Positions 55,088 through 63,545 of a DNA stretch of 64,000 bases are shown here, in pieces. This DNA is from Winogradskyella sp. (GTDB taxonomy: Bacteria > Bacteroidota > Bacteroidia > Flavobacteriales > Flavobacteriaceae). The notes beneath the pieces are model-generated. The model was not told the origin of the DNA. It saw only the letters and a list, made by a program, of their open reading frames with translations, and did no database searches. Made by a program: the position numbers and the translations under genes. The first letter of the stretch is position 1, and every line of letters starts with the position of its first letter. The DNA lies in NCBI RefSeq assembly GCF_013213835.1, contig NZ_JABSSU010000001.1:124001-188000 (forward strand), read 5' to 3'.

Positions 55088-55115
55088 TTGTAAAAATGTT
55101 TATTCTGTATTTTTG
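55088..55115 (+). promoter_or_regulatory. -33/-7 promoter of the 46-residue gene
   Basis: TTG (55088-55090), 17 bp, TATTTTTG (55108-55115): one of the best consensus promoters in the window, 27 bp before the ATG. Confidence 0.68.
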
Positions 55116-55142
55116 TAATGCTATTAATCAATAATTATCACA

Positions 55143-55283
55143 ATGAAGAAATTACTACTAAGCGTAGCAATTCTTGTAGGGGCAACATTTATTTTGTCAC
55201 TTGACAATGATTCGGATAACATGAAAGATGTTGTTAAAGAGGATGTTATAAGTATACAATCAAAGCTACAGGCAGAGTCTTAA
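55143..55283 (+). CDS. 46-residue small exported or membrane-anchored protein
   Basis: A short gene: MKKLLLSVAILVGATFIL forms a signal peptide or anchor, followed by an acidic, helical tail (DNDSDNMKDVVKEDVISIQS, then KLQAES). It has a consensus promoter at 55088-55115 and a strong hairpin at 55323-55362, so it is a complete transcription unit. No family recognised. The tail could be an amphipathic helix. Codon use looks like that of neighbouring genes. Confidence 0.65.
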   Translation: MKKLLLSVAILVGATFILSLDNDSDNMKDVVKEDVISIQSKLQAES

Positions 55284-55322
55284 GTCAGATAAATAATTGT
55301 CAGAATTTTAATCTCATTAATA

Positions 55323-55362
55323 TTAAGATAAAAACTATTGTAAGTAATAGATTTTATCTTAA
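55323..55362 (+). terminator. Hairpin after the 46-residue gene
   Basis: 17-bp stem with one mismatch (arms TTAAGATAAAAACTATT and AATAGATTTTATCTTAA) and a 6-nt loop, 40 bp after the stop codon. Confidence 0.65.
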
Positions 55363-55445
55363 TCTTTTGTGCTTATTTTTTATTTCTTATATTGAAATCC
55401 CCATTTGATCTTTAGCTAGACCTTACACAGAATAGTTGTTTTTAC

Positions 55446-56171
55446 ATGATGCTCAAATCTAAATTTTTAGTTTTAAATTTTGTTTTATGCTTAGGACTCA
55501 CTTTGTCTAATGCACAGGATACACGAGACTATGATCAACTAGATCCATATAATAAATCTGAGTTTCAAAATGGGCAAAGAGAATATGCTAAGCTCGTGTT
55601 TTACGATTATAGGGGTACAAACGCCTTTGATGTTTCTTTTGGTGCTGCCACACTTGCTACAGGAAATACTGATAATAATAATTACGGATTCTATTACAGG
55701 CTGGGCTATAAGAGACATATTTTAGATCATTTTGCTTTAGGAGTATCTTACAATAACTATAAACTATCTTATAGTTTAATTGATCAAGAAGCGATAGAAA
55801 TAGAACAGCAATTAAATTCTATAGATTTTAACTTTGAATATATTGTACTCCCATATGATGAGTATACACCATTTTTTTATGCTGGTTTTGGATATAATGC
55901 ATTAGATTCTTTTGAGGTAAGTTCAATAAAACTACAGTTAGGTTTTGGTATGGAATATATTGTGACAGATAAATTAGGTGTGCGATTATTTGGTGAATAT
56001 AACCATAGCATGGATGATGATATGGAGTTTTTAATCAATGATCAAGATGATGATACCATTATTAGAGTAGGTGTTGGTTTAAATTTCTATTTTGGTGGAT
56101 CAAAAGAAAAAGAAAGAAGACTTGAAAGTATTCCAACAGTAATCAAATCAAATTTGATTGAAGAAGAATAA
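55446..56171 (+). CDS. Outer-membrane beta-barrel protein
   Basis: 241 residues with a signal peptide (about 1-24, LSNAQ), then alternating aromatic/hydrophobic strands (FDVSFGAATLATGN, YGFYYRLGYKRH, FALGVSYNNYKLSYSL, FTPFFYAGFGYNAL-like and VGVGLNFYFGG). It looks like an eight-stranded OmpA/OmpW-type barrel; after the last strand a short charged tail follows (SKEKERRLESIPTVIKSN). Function unknown. ATG codons at 55446 and 55449 are both possible. Confidence 0.75.
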   Translation: MMLKSKFLVLNFVLCLGLTLSNAQDTRDYDQLDPYNKSEFQNGQREYAKLVFYDYRGTNAFDVSFGAATLATGNTDNNNYGFYYRLGYKRHILDHFALGVSYNNYKLSYSLIDQEAIEIEQQLNSIDFNFEYIVLPYDEYTPFFYAGFGYNALDSFEVSSIKLQLGFGMEYIVTDKLGVRLFGEYNHSMDDDMEFLINDQDDDTIIRVGVGLNFYFGGSKEKERRLESIPTVIKSNLIEEE

Positions 56172-56191
56172 CAATAATTCATTTCAATTCT

Positions 56192-56199
56192 TACTTTTG
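56192..56199 (+). promoter_or_regulatory. -7 promoter element for purM
   Basis: TACTTTTG, exact TAnnTTTG match, 25 bp before the ATG. Confidence 0.5.
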
Positions 56200-56224
56200 C
56201 ATTTCCAATAAATAAGACTTCTCA

Positions 56225-57403
56225 ATGAGTAATTCGGTAAGTAAAAGATATGCGCAAAGAGGTGTTTCTGCATCTAAGGAAGACGTGCATAATGCCATTA
56301 AGAATATTGATAAGGGTTTGTTTCCTAAAGCCTTTTGTAAAATTGTTCCAGATTACTTAACAAACGATGAGGATTACTGTTTAATAATGCATGCTGATGG
56401 TGCCGGGACCAAATCATCGTTGGCATATATGTATTGGAAGGAAACAGGCGATAGTTCTGTATGGAAAGGAATTGCGCAGGATGCCTTAATCATGAATATT
56501 GACGATTTATTGTGTGTTGGTGCCACAGATAATATCATGCTGTCATCAACAATAGGGAGAAATAAAAATTTAATCCCAGGTGAAGTCATCTCTGCAATCA
56601 TCAACGGAACAGAAGAATTAATTGCAGATTTAAAATCTTTTGGTGTAGAAATACACTCTACTGGAGGTGAAACAGCAGATGTGGGTGATTTAGTGCGAAC
56701 GATTATTGTCGATTCAACTGTAACAGCACGTATGAAGCGCGAAGATGTCATTGACAATGCCAATATAAAAGCTGACGATGTTATTGTTGGATTGGAGTCT
56801 TTTGGACAAGCATCATACGAAACTGAATATAATGGTGGCATGGGAAGTAATGGCCTTACTTCTGCAAGACACGATGTTTTTGCTAAATACTTAGCTGAAA
56901 AATATCCTGAAAGTTTTGACGCTGCTGTACCAGAAGAATTGGTGTATTCTGGTCAAACTAAATTAACTGATAGTATTGAACACTCACCAATTGACGCTGG
57001 TAAACTTGTATTATCACCTACAAGAACCTATGCACCAATTATAAAGGCAATTTTAAATAAATACAATAATGATACTATTCATGGTATGGTACATTGTAGT
57101 GGTGGTGCACAGACTAAGATTCTTCATTTTGTTGATGACCTTCACATTGTAAAAGATAATATGTTTGCAATTCCTCCTTTATTTAAATTGATACAAGAGC
57201 AATCAAAAACAGATTGGAAAGAAATGTATCAGGTATTTAATTGTGGTCATCGCATGGAGCTTTATGTTGATCCTGCAATTGCCGAGGACATCATTGCCAT
57301 TTCAAATTCTTTTAATGTTAATGCTCAAATTATTGGTAGAGTAGAAGCGTCAGACACCAAAAAACTTACTATAAGAAGTGAATACGGCACTTTTGAGTAT
57401 TAA
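56225..57403 (+). CDS. purM: Phosphoribosylformylglycinamidine cyclo-ligase (AIR synthase)
   Basis: Fifth step of purine synthesis: FGAM plus ATP to aminoimidazole ribotide. PurM-type ATP-grasp-independent fold with YAQRGVSASKED, MHADGAGTKSSLAY, ALIMNIDDLLCVGATDN, STGGETADVGDLVR and GLTSARHDVF. At 392 residues it is longer than the E. coli enzyme, as usual in Bacteroidota. It is not clustered with other pur genes. Its stop codon abuts the stop of the convergent ABC gene. Confidence 0.93.
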   Translation: MSNSVSKRYAQRGVSASKEDVHNAIKNIDKGLFPKAFCKIVPDYLTNDEDYCLIMHADGAGTKSSLAYMYWKETGDSSVWKGIAQDALIMNIDDLLCVGATDNIMLSSTIGRNKNLIPGEVISAIINGTEELIADLKSFGVEIHSTGGETADVGDLVRTIIVDSTVTARMKREDVIDNANIKADDVIVGLESFGQASYETEYNGGMGSNGLTSARHDVFAKYLAEKYPESFDAAVPEELVYSGQTKLTDSIEHSPIDAGKLVLSPTRTYAPIIKAILNKYNNDTIHGMVHCSGGAQTKILHFVDDLHIVKDNMFAIPPLFKLIQEQSKTDWKEMYQVFNCGHRMELYVDPAIAEDIIAISNSFNVNAQIIGRVEASDTKKLTIRSEYGTFEY

Positions 57404-58063
57404 TCAAAGTGTACCTTCACTAAGGTATTTGTAATCTTCGAGTTCAGAAAGGTTTCCAATTTTTTTTGTTGTACCGTTTTTTAGTAAGTATATGTCGTCT
57501 GAGCAATCAATGACGTGCTTATACATATGATCAGAGATAATCATTATTTTATGCGCCTTTTCAAGAATAATTAATTGTTTTATTTTTTCTATATGAAGAG
57601 GTGCGATATGAGAAAATGGTTCGTCCAAAAAAACAATTTTACTTTCTGATTTTAAAATAATATAGGTTTCAACAATCCGTCTTTCTCCGCCAGACAATTC
57701 TTTTAGCCGCGAATTTTTATAATTCTCAAAAGGCTCAAAATTCATAATGAAGTCATTCCAATCAATTTTAAATAAATTGAAAGCATAAGATAGCTTCATA
57801 CTTTTTGGAATAAAGTTATATTGAGGTAAAAACTTTACAAGACCGGTTTTATAAAGTGGTTTTAGAATAGGTGTATTGTTTATTCTAACCAATTTATATT
57901 TTGGTTGTAAATTTCCAAAAGCAATATTCATAAGGCTACTTTTTCCGCAACCGTTTTGACCTAAAATAGAAGTAACTATTCCGGTTTCTCCTTTTAGGTA
58001 AATACCATGTAAAATACGTGTATTATTAAAGTAGAGTTCTACATTATCTAGTTCAAATATCAT
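57404..58063 (-). CDS. Single ABC ATPase subunit
   Basis: 219 residues. Walker A GQNGCGKSS (35-43), Q-loop near LPQYNFI, signature LSGGE (123-127), Walker B IVFLDEP (143-149) and switch His179 (ISDHMY). All catalytic parts are present. The only likely partner is the 96-residue membrane protein encoded 6 bp upstream. Cargo unknown; export of a lipid or small molecule, or a regulatory ATPase role, are both possible. Confidence 0.88.
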   Translation of the reverse strand: MIFELDNVELYFNNTRILHGIYLKGETGIVTSILGQNGCGKSSLMNIAFGNLQPKYKLVRINNTPILKPLYKTGLVKFLPQYNFIPKSMKLSYAFNLFKIDWNDFIMNFEPFENYKNSRLKELSGGERRIVETYIILKSESKIVFLDEPFSHIAPLHIEKIKQLIILEKAHKIMIISDHMYKHVIDCSDDIYLLKNGTTKKIGNLSELEDYKYLSEGTL

Positions 58064-58069
58064 TATTAA

Positions 58070-58360
58070 TTATGTAAATTCCTTAAACACAATAAGGAAA
58101 CTGATCGTTAAAACGCAGTCTAAAATAAACATGGAAGAAAAAAGCCTTAACGGCGTAATTCCAAGATTTTTATAAAAGGTCAATTTTCGTTTATTTGGTG
58201 TTTCTCTTACGTAGTACCATGCAAAAACCGTTAAAAATAATTTGGTGACTATAGCTGGTACTAAATGCGGATTGAAAAATCCTATAAGAGCTGTTATTAT
58301 AGAAGACCAAACTACAAACGGTTTGTAAAATGCAAGTATAGCTAGGAATCTCTGCATCAT
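58070..58360 (-). CDS. Small membrane protein, partner of the ABC ATPase
   Basis: 96 residues with three hydrophobic segments (about 5-30 FLAILAFYKPFVVWSSIITA, 34-50, 72-92 LFSSMFILDCVLTISFLIVF). Not recognised. Too small for an ordinary ABC permease. The second Met (58357) is an alternative start. Co-transcribed with the ATPase gene. Confidence 0.65.
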   Translation of the reverse strand: MMQRFLAILAFYKPFVVWSSIITALIGFFNPHLVPAIVTKLFLTVFAWYYVRETPNKRKLTFYKNLGITPLRLFSSMFILDCVLTISFLIVFKEFT

Positions 58361-58567
58361 ATATTCCTAACGTATAATCTATAGAATTTATTTCTTATTT
58401 TTTTTGATTGTTAATTATTGCTATTAATTGATTTTATTCTTAAACTGGCTTCATTTTAGCCGGTTTGGTCATTTTGTGTCGATTTTTTTAACATTATTTT
58501 CGATGAAATACACAAAAGTATCGATTAAATTACATATCTTTACCTCAACTTTTAAGCCCCTACTCTC

Positions 58568-59854
58568 ATGAAAAACGCAAAAGTCATCGACATTGTGGAT
58601 GGAAACATTGTCGATAATCAAATTCAATTTCAAGACTTATTAATTAGTATTTCTGAAAAATTTATCAATCACGATCTTTCGGATATAGATAATTTAATAG
58701 AAACATCTCTACGTCAAATAGGCCAGTTTGTTAATGCTGATCGAAGTTATGTTTTTACCTATGACCTCGTTAATAAAACCACTTCAAACACGCATGAGTG
58801 GTGTAACATTGGGATTCAACCTGAAAAAGAAAATTTACAGAATGTACCTGTAGATTTTATTAAAGATTGGATGAATGCTCATGAAAAAGGAAAAGCATTT
58901 TATGTGCCTGAGGTAGCTTTACTTCCAAAGTCTGAAGACGAGTATAGTTTAAGGAATCTTTTGGAACCTCAAGGAATTAAAAGCCTAATAGCAATACCAC
59001 AAATAAGAGATAATAAACTCATTGGTTTTGTAGGTTTTGATTCAGTAAGACATATCTATAACTACTCAGACAACGAAAAGGATATTTTGTTTGTTTTTGC
59101 CAATATGTTGGCTAACGTTCAACAAAGAAAAGAACAAGATGATATTATTAAGGAACAAGAGCGTAAAAAGGAAATTTTACTTAAGAATTTATCGGATCGC
59201 AATGAGAAGTTAAATGAATATGCACAGATGGTGTCTCATGATTTGAAATCACCACTTATTAATATGAATAACCTTGTAGAATGGTTTATTATGGATAATA
59301 AAGATCTTATTAGTGAAGAACGTATGCAACCTTTAAGGAACGTACTTTTTAATGCTGAAAAAATGGATGCGTTAATTAAAGGAATACTTGACTATTCTGT
59401 AGTTTCAGAAGAAGATTCTTTAAATAACGAAGTTGATTTAAATGAGCTTTTGGCAGAATTAAAAATGATGATGGCAATTTCTGAGAATATTTTTGTCATT
59501 GTTCAGGAGAATTTACCAAGTCTTTATGGAAATAAATTAAAATTTCAACAACTTTTTCAAAACCTAATTCAAAATGCCATTAAGTTTAATGACAAAGACA
59601 AAGGTATTATTGAGGTGACTTGTAAGACAAAAGACGATCATTATGAGTTTGCAGTCAGTGATAATGGTATAGGGATAAATGCTGTTTATTTTGATAAAAT
59701 CTTTAAAACATTTACAAAACTAGAGAGCTCAAGTTCTTCTTCAGGTGTTGGCCTTGCTATTGTTAAAAAAGTAGTAGAATTAAACCAAGGTACAATCTGG
59801 TTAGAAAGTGAAGAGGGAAAAGGAACTACTTTCTTCTTTACTATAAAAAAATAA
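58568..59854 (+). CDS. GAF-domain sensor histidine kinase (orphan)
   Basis: 428 residues, no transmembrane segment. GAF domain (about 35-185, FVNADRSYVFTYD, IAIPQIRDNKLIGFVGFDSV), coiled-coil linker (186-215), phosphoacceptor H-box SHDLKSPL with His224, N-box Asn336 (LIQNAIKFND), G1 DNGIGI (365-370), G2 GVGLAI (393-398). No response regulator gene nearby, so it signals to an unlinked partner. The upstream TATCTTTA (58535-58542) is one base off the -7 consensus. Confidence 0.93.
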   Translation: MKNAKVIDIVDGNIVDNQIQFQDLLISISEKFINHDLSDIDNLIETSLRQIGQFVNADRSYVFTYDLVNKTTSNTHEWCNIGIQPEKENLQNVPVDFIKDWMNAHEKGKAFYVPEVALLPKSEDEYSLRNLLEPQGIKSLIAIPQIRDNKLIGFVGFDSVRHIYNYSDNEKDILFVFANMLANVQQRKEQDDIIKEQERKKEILLKNLSDRNEKLNEYAQMVSHDLKSPLINMNNLVEWFIMDNKDLISEERMQPLRNVLFNAEKMDALIKGILDYSVVSEEDSLNNEVDLNELLAELKMMMAISENIFVIVQENLPSLYGNKLKFQQLFQNLIQNAIKFNDKDKGIIEVTCKTKDDHYEFAVSDNGIGINAVYFDKIFKTFTKLESSSSSSGVGLAIVKKVVELNQGTIWLESEEGKGTTFFFTIKK

Positions 59855-59949
59855 TATTCAAAAACCACCAGCATTTACTGTGAGACAGGATGTGTTGACT
59901 TTTGTTAATATGTCCTGTAAACACGCGCTTTAGAATTCATAAATTATCG

Positions 59950-59957
59950 TATTTTTG
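59950..59957 (+). promoter_or_regulatory. -7 promoter element for prfA
   Basis: TATTTTTG, exact TAnnTTTG match, 21 bp before the ATG. Confidence 0.5.
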
Positions 59958-59978
59958 AAAATCAATTTTTGAAGATAG

Positions 59979-61055
59979 ATGTTAGAGAAAATACAAATTG
60001 TAAAGCAACGTTTTGATGAGGTGAACGATTTAATTATTCAACCAGATATTATATCAGATCAAAAACGATATATACAATTAAATAAAGAATACAAGGACTT
60101 AAAAAAGATAGTGGATAAAGGTGTTATTTACCAAGAACTTCTTGATAATATCGCTGAAGCTGAAGAAATAATTTCTGATGGTTCTGACGCAGAAATGGTT
60201 GAAATGGCTAAAATGCAGTTAGATGAAGCTAAAGAAGCTTTACCCGCTATCGAAGAGGAAATACGTTTCTTATTAATTCCTAAAGATCCAGATGATGGTA
60301 AAAACGCTGTAGTTGAAATTAGAGCAGGAGCTGGTGGAGACGAAGCTAGTATTTTTGCAGGTGATTTATATAGAATGTATTCTAAGTTTTGTTCTGATAA
60401 GGGTTGGAGTACTAGTGTGGTAAACATCAGTGAAGGAACTTCAGGTGGTTTTAAAGAAATCATTTTTGAAGTCAACGGTGAAGATGTTTACGGAACTTTA
60501 AAATTTGAAGCTGGTGTACATCGTGTACAACGTGTACCACAAACAGAAACCCAAGGTCGTGTACATACAAGTACAACTACTGTCATGGTTTCACCAGAAG
60601 TTGAGGAGTTTGATTACGAGTTAGACATGACTGAGGTGAGAATTGAAAGAACTACATCAACAGGACCTGGAGGACAATCAGTAAATACAACCTATTCTGC
60701 TATTAAACTTCATCACGAACCAACTGGTATGATTGTAAGTTGTCAAGATCAGAAATCATCACATAAAAACTTAGAGAAAGCATTAAAGGTTTTACGTTCT
60801 AGACTCTATGAAAGAGAGTTAGAGAAGCAGCTAGAAGCTGATTCTGAACGAAGAAAGAGTATCATAAAACGTGGTGACAGAAGTGAAAAGATCAGAACCT
60901 ATAATTATCCACAAGGTCGTGTTACAGACCATAGAATTGGTTTAACCTTATATGATCTTTCTAACATCATTAATGGTGATATTCAAAAAATTATAGATGA
61001 ACTCATGTTAGCTGAAAATACAGAACTACTTAAAGCCAACGACGATATAATTTAA
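59979..61055 (+). CDS. prfA: Peptide chain release factor 1
   Basis: Terminates translation at UAA and UAG. 358 residues. GGQ motif Gly231-Gly232-Gln233 in [16 protein letters not shown], preceded by the RF1-type sequence [19 protein letters not shown] and followed by [19 protein letters not shown]. Full length. Its terminator abuts the next gene. Confidence 0.97.
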   Translation: MLEKIQIVKQRFDEVNDLIIQPDIISDQKRYIQLNKEYKDLKKIVDKGVIYQELLDNIAEAEEIISDGSDAEMVEMAKMQLDEAKEALPAIEEEIRFLLIPKDPDDGKNAVVEIRAGAGGDEASIFAGDLYRMYSKFCSDKGWSTSVVNISEGTSGGFKEIIFEVNGEDVYGTLKFEAGVHRVQRVPQTETQGRVHTSTTTVMVSPEVEEFDYELDMTEVRIERTTSTGPGGQSVNTTYSAIKLHHEPTGMIVSCQDQKSSHKNLEKALKVLRSRLYERELEKQLEADSERRKSIIKRGDRSEKIRTYNYPQGRVTDHRIGLTLYDLSNIINGDIQKIIDELMLAENTELLKANDDII

Positions 61056-61060
61056 ATTCT

Positions 61061-61084
61061 AGCCTCTTTTCGAGGCTTTTTTTA
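61061..61084 (+). terminator. Terminator of prfA touching the next start codon
   Basis: Stem AGCCTC/GAGGCT with a 5-nt loop and a T-run whose last T precedes the ATG at 61084. The signal peptidase gene has therefore no room for a leader of its own unless transcripts read through. Confidence 0.75.
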
Positions 61085-61758
61085 TGAAGAGGAAATTATT
61101 AATTCTTTTATCTGTTTTAGCTTCGATCCTAATTATTGGGAGAATAACAGGAATGTTAAGTTATTATAACGTTCCAAGTACTTCTAATGAGCCAAACATT
61201 AAATTCAATTCAAGGATTATAGGAACTAATTTGATAAAACCTCAACGATTAGATTTTGCATATTTTAAGTTCTCTGATAGCATAAATGGTATGACTTTAA
61301 TAAAACGACTCATTGCCTTGCCAGGTGATAAGTTGCAATCCATTAATGGTGAGATTTATATTAATGATCGTAATGTTGATAAAGATCTAAATCTAAGGTA
61401 TTCTTACAAGGTTCATAAAAATCAAGCAGAACATTTGTATAAGGATTTTAAAAATGATGAATCATTTGATATTTTTAATATTGAAAAAGATTCATGCTTA
61501 GTTTTTTTGGATAAGAATTATTTTAAGGATAAGAAACTAAAGCTTAAACGATATTTTTATGTAAACGACTTAAGTCATGTTTCTAAAGATATTTCGTCAA
61601 AACATAAAATATGGGACTCAAATAATTTTGGACCTATAATTGTGCCAGAAGGAAAGTATTTCTTTCTAGGTGACAATCGAGATAATTCACTAGATTCTAG
61701 ATTCCGCGGTTTTGTGGATTATGAAAATATATTAGGAACATTGATACTTCAATTTTGA
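61084..61758 (+). CDS. Divergent signal peptidase I (S26 family)
   Basis: 224 residues; one N-terminal membrane anchor, then an S26 serine-lysine peptidase domain. The catalytic Ser box is STSNEPNI (Ser34 in the place of the Ser-Met pair of ordinary signal peptidases, with Asn for Met). Lys74 in [11 protein letters not shown] is the general base, and the signature [11 protein letters not shown] is at 196-206. Because of the changed Ser box it may process special substrates or be weakly active. The prfA terminator ends exactly at its ATG and its stop overlaps the pyrF start (TGATG). Confidence 0.88.
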   Translation: MKRKLLILLSVLASILIIGRITGMLSYYNVPSTSNEPNIKFNSRIIGTNLIKPQRLDFAYFKFSDSINGMTLIKRLIALPGDKLQSINGEIYINDRNVDKDLNLRYSYKVHKNQAEHLYKDFKNDESFDIFNIEKDSCLVFLDKNYFKDKKLKLKRYFYVNDLSHVSKDISSKHKIWDSNNFGPIIVPEGKYFFLGDNRDNSLDSRFRGFVDYENILGTLILQF

Positions 61759-62579
61759 TGAGAACAAACCAACTTGTAGAAGAAATCAAAAAAAAGCAGT
61801 CCTTTCTTTGTATTGGGTTAGATGTAGATTTAAATAAGATACCTAAACATTTATTGGAAGAAGAAGATCCAATATTTGCATTTAATAAAGCTATTATAGA
61901 TGCCACACATCATTTGTGTGTGGCTTATAAACCAAATACTGCTTTTTATGAAGCTTACGGTTTAAAAGGATGGCAAGCATTAGAGAAAACCATTAATTAC
62001 TTAAATGAAAATTATCCTGAAATCTATACCATTGCTGATGCAAAACGCGGTGATATAGGTAATACTAGTACCATGTATGCGAAAGCATTTTTTGAAGATT
62101 TAGGGTTTGATAGTGTTACGGTTGCACCTTATATGGGTAAAGATTCTGTAGAACCATTCTTGGCTTTTGAGGATAAGCATACTATTCTTTTAGCCTTAAC
62201 TTCTAATCAAGGTGCATTTGATTTTCAAACAAAACAAGTAGAAGGAAAAGAATTATATAAGTCAGTTCTTAAAACTTCAAAAACTTGGACTAACTCTGAT
62301 AATTTAATGTATGTTGTTGGTGCTACCAAAGCAGAGTTTTTAGCAGACATCAGAACTATAATTCCGGATAGTTTTTTATTAGTGCCTGGTGTTGGTGCTC
62401 AAGGAGGAAACTTGCAAGACGTTTGTAAATACGGTATGAATGATTCTGTAGGTTTATTAATTAATTCTTCTCGAGGTATTATCTATGCTTCTCAAAATGA
62501 AGATTTTGCTGCCGCAGCGGCAAGTAAAGCTTCTGAACTTCAAGTAGAAATGAAAGAAGAACTTAATCGTCATTTCTGA
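61758..62579 (+). CDS. pyrF: Orotidine 5'-phosphate decarboxylase
   Basis: Last step of UMP synthesis. Start ATG at 61758, overlapping the TGA of the previous gene (TGATG); the longer frame begins with TTG and is unlikely. TIM barrel of the long pyrF type (273 residues): CIGLDVD, VAYKPN with Lys58, catalytic DAKRGDIG at 94-101 and [11 protein letters not shown] near the phosphate-binding end. BtuF-like gene follows after 1 bp. Confidence 0.96.
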   Translation: MRTNQLVEEIKKKQSFLCIGLDVDLNKIPKHLLEEEDPIFAFNKAIIDATHHLCVAYKPNTAFYEAYGLKGWQALEKTINYLNENYPEIYTIADAKRGDIGNTSTMYAKAFFEDLGFDSVTVAPYMGKDSVEPFLAFEDKHTILLALTSNQGAFDFQTKQVEGKELYKSVLKTSKTWTNSDNLMYVVGATKAEFLADIRTIIPDSFLLVPGVGAQGGNLQDVCKYGMNDSVGLLINSSRGIIYASQNEDFAAAAASKASELQVEMKEELNRHF

Positions 62580-62580
62580 A

Positions 62581-63363
62581 ATGACGTATAAAGATCAACT
62601 AAATAGACGTATTCAGTTAGATCGTGTGCCAAAACGCATTGTGTCTTTGGTGCCTTCTCAAACCGAATTGCTGGTTGATTTAGGTTTGAAATCGTCAATA
62701 GTTGGTGTGACCAAGTTTTGTGTGCATCCTCGCAGTCTTAGAAAGGAAGTTGAAGTTGTTGGCGGAACGAAGCATGTTAAAGTTCAAAAAATAAAGGATT
62801 TACAACCAGATATCATTCTCTGCAATAAAGAAGAGAATTCTAGAGAGATAATAGAGTCTTTAAAAGATGTGGCGCCAATTCATATTAGCGATATTTATAA
62901 TCTTGAAGATTGCTATGAGTTGATGGCAATGTATGGTGATGTATTTGAGGTTCAGGCAAAAGCTGAAGAAATTATATCAGATATTGAAGCTCTACGAGGA
63001 ACATTTCAGCAAAAGATTCAACATAAAACTAAATTAAAAATCGCATACTTCATTTGGAAAAAGCCTTGGATGGTTGCTGCGTCTCACACATTCATTGATA
63101 GCATGATAACTGAAGCTGGTTTTGAGAATGCTTTTAGTGATTTAGAACGTTATCCAGAAATTAATATGAACCACTCTTTATTAAAGAAGGCGGATTTGAT
63201 CTTTCTCTCTAGCGAACCTTATCCATTTAAAGAAGAACATGTAAATGAGCTTAAATTTAAATTCCCTGAAAAAAAGATTATCATTGTAGATGGTGAATTA
63301 TTTTCATGGTATGGTAGCAGGCTGAAGCATTCATTTACTTATTTTGAAACCTTAATAAAATAA
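62581..63363 (+). CDS. BtuF-like periplasmic-binding-fold protein without signal peptide
   Basis: 260 residues of the helical-backbone metal receptor type (cobalamin or haem/iron-chelate binding). Motifs PKRIVSLVPSQTELLVDLGL, GVTKFCVHP, VGGTKHV and LQPDIILCNKEENSREI. No signal peptide is present and no transporter genes are near, so it may act in the cytoplasm or have a longer unknown route. It follows pyrF directly (1 bp), same strand. Confidence 0.85.
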   Translation: MTYKDQLNRRIQLDRVPKRIVSLVPSQTELLVDLGLKSSIVGVTKFCVHPRSLRKEVEVVGGTKHVKVQKIKDLQPDIILCNKEENSREIIESLKDVAPIHISDIYNLEDCYELMAMYGDVFEVQAKAEEIISDIEALRGTFQQKIQHKTKLKIAYFIWKKPWMVAASHTFIDSMITEAGFENAFSDLERYPEINMNHSLLKKADLIFLSSEPYPFKEEHVNELKFKFPEKKIIIVDGELFSWYGSRLKHSFTYFETLIK

Positions 63364-63394
63364 AAAAGCCGGCACTAACTACTTACCGACTTTT
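63364..63394 (+). terminator. Weak terminator after the pyrF-BtuF-like pair
   Basis: AAAAGCCGG pairs with CCGACTTTT except for one mismatch, 13-nt loop, ending in T's. Confidence 0.5.
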
Positions 63395-63545
63395 CTAATC
63401 TAACTAACTGTTCTAATCTCTTTTAAGACTCAATTTAATGTATCTTTTGCTTTGCAAATATCTGTTTTTTTTGATGGTTTTATGTTATGAAAATATTAGC
63501 ATATAATTAAATGTAGTTTACTAACTTGTAGCAAATCAGTCAATC

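Noticed and set aside
56374-56841. 155-codon minus-strand ORF inside purM
   Set aside because: Lies entirely opposite conserved PurM motifs; shadow frame.
61755-61757. TTG start for pyrF
   Set aside because: The next codon is an ATG that overlaps the upstream stop in the usual TGATG manner.
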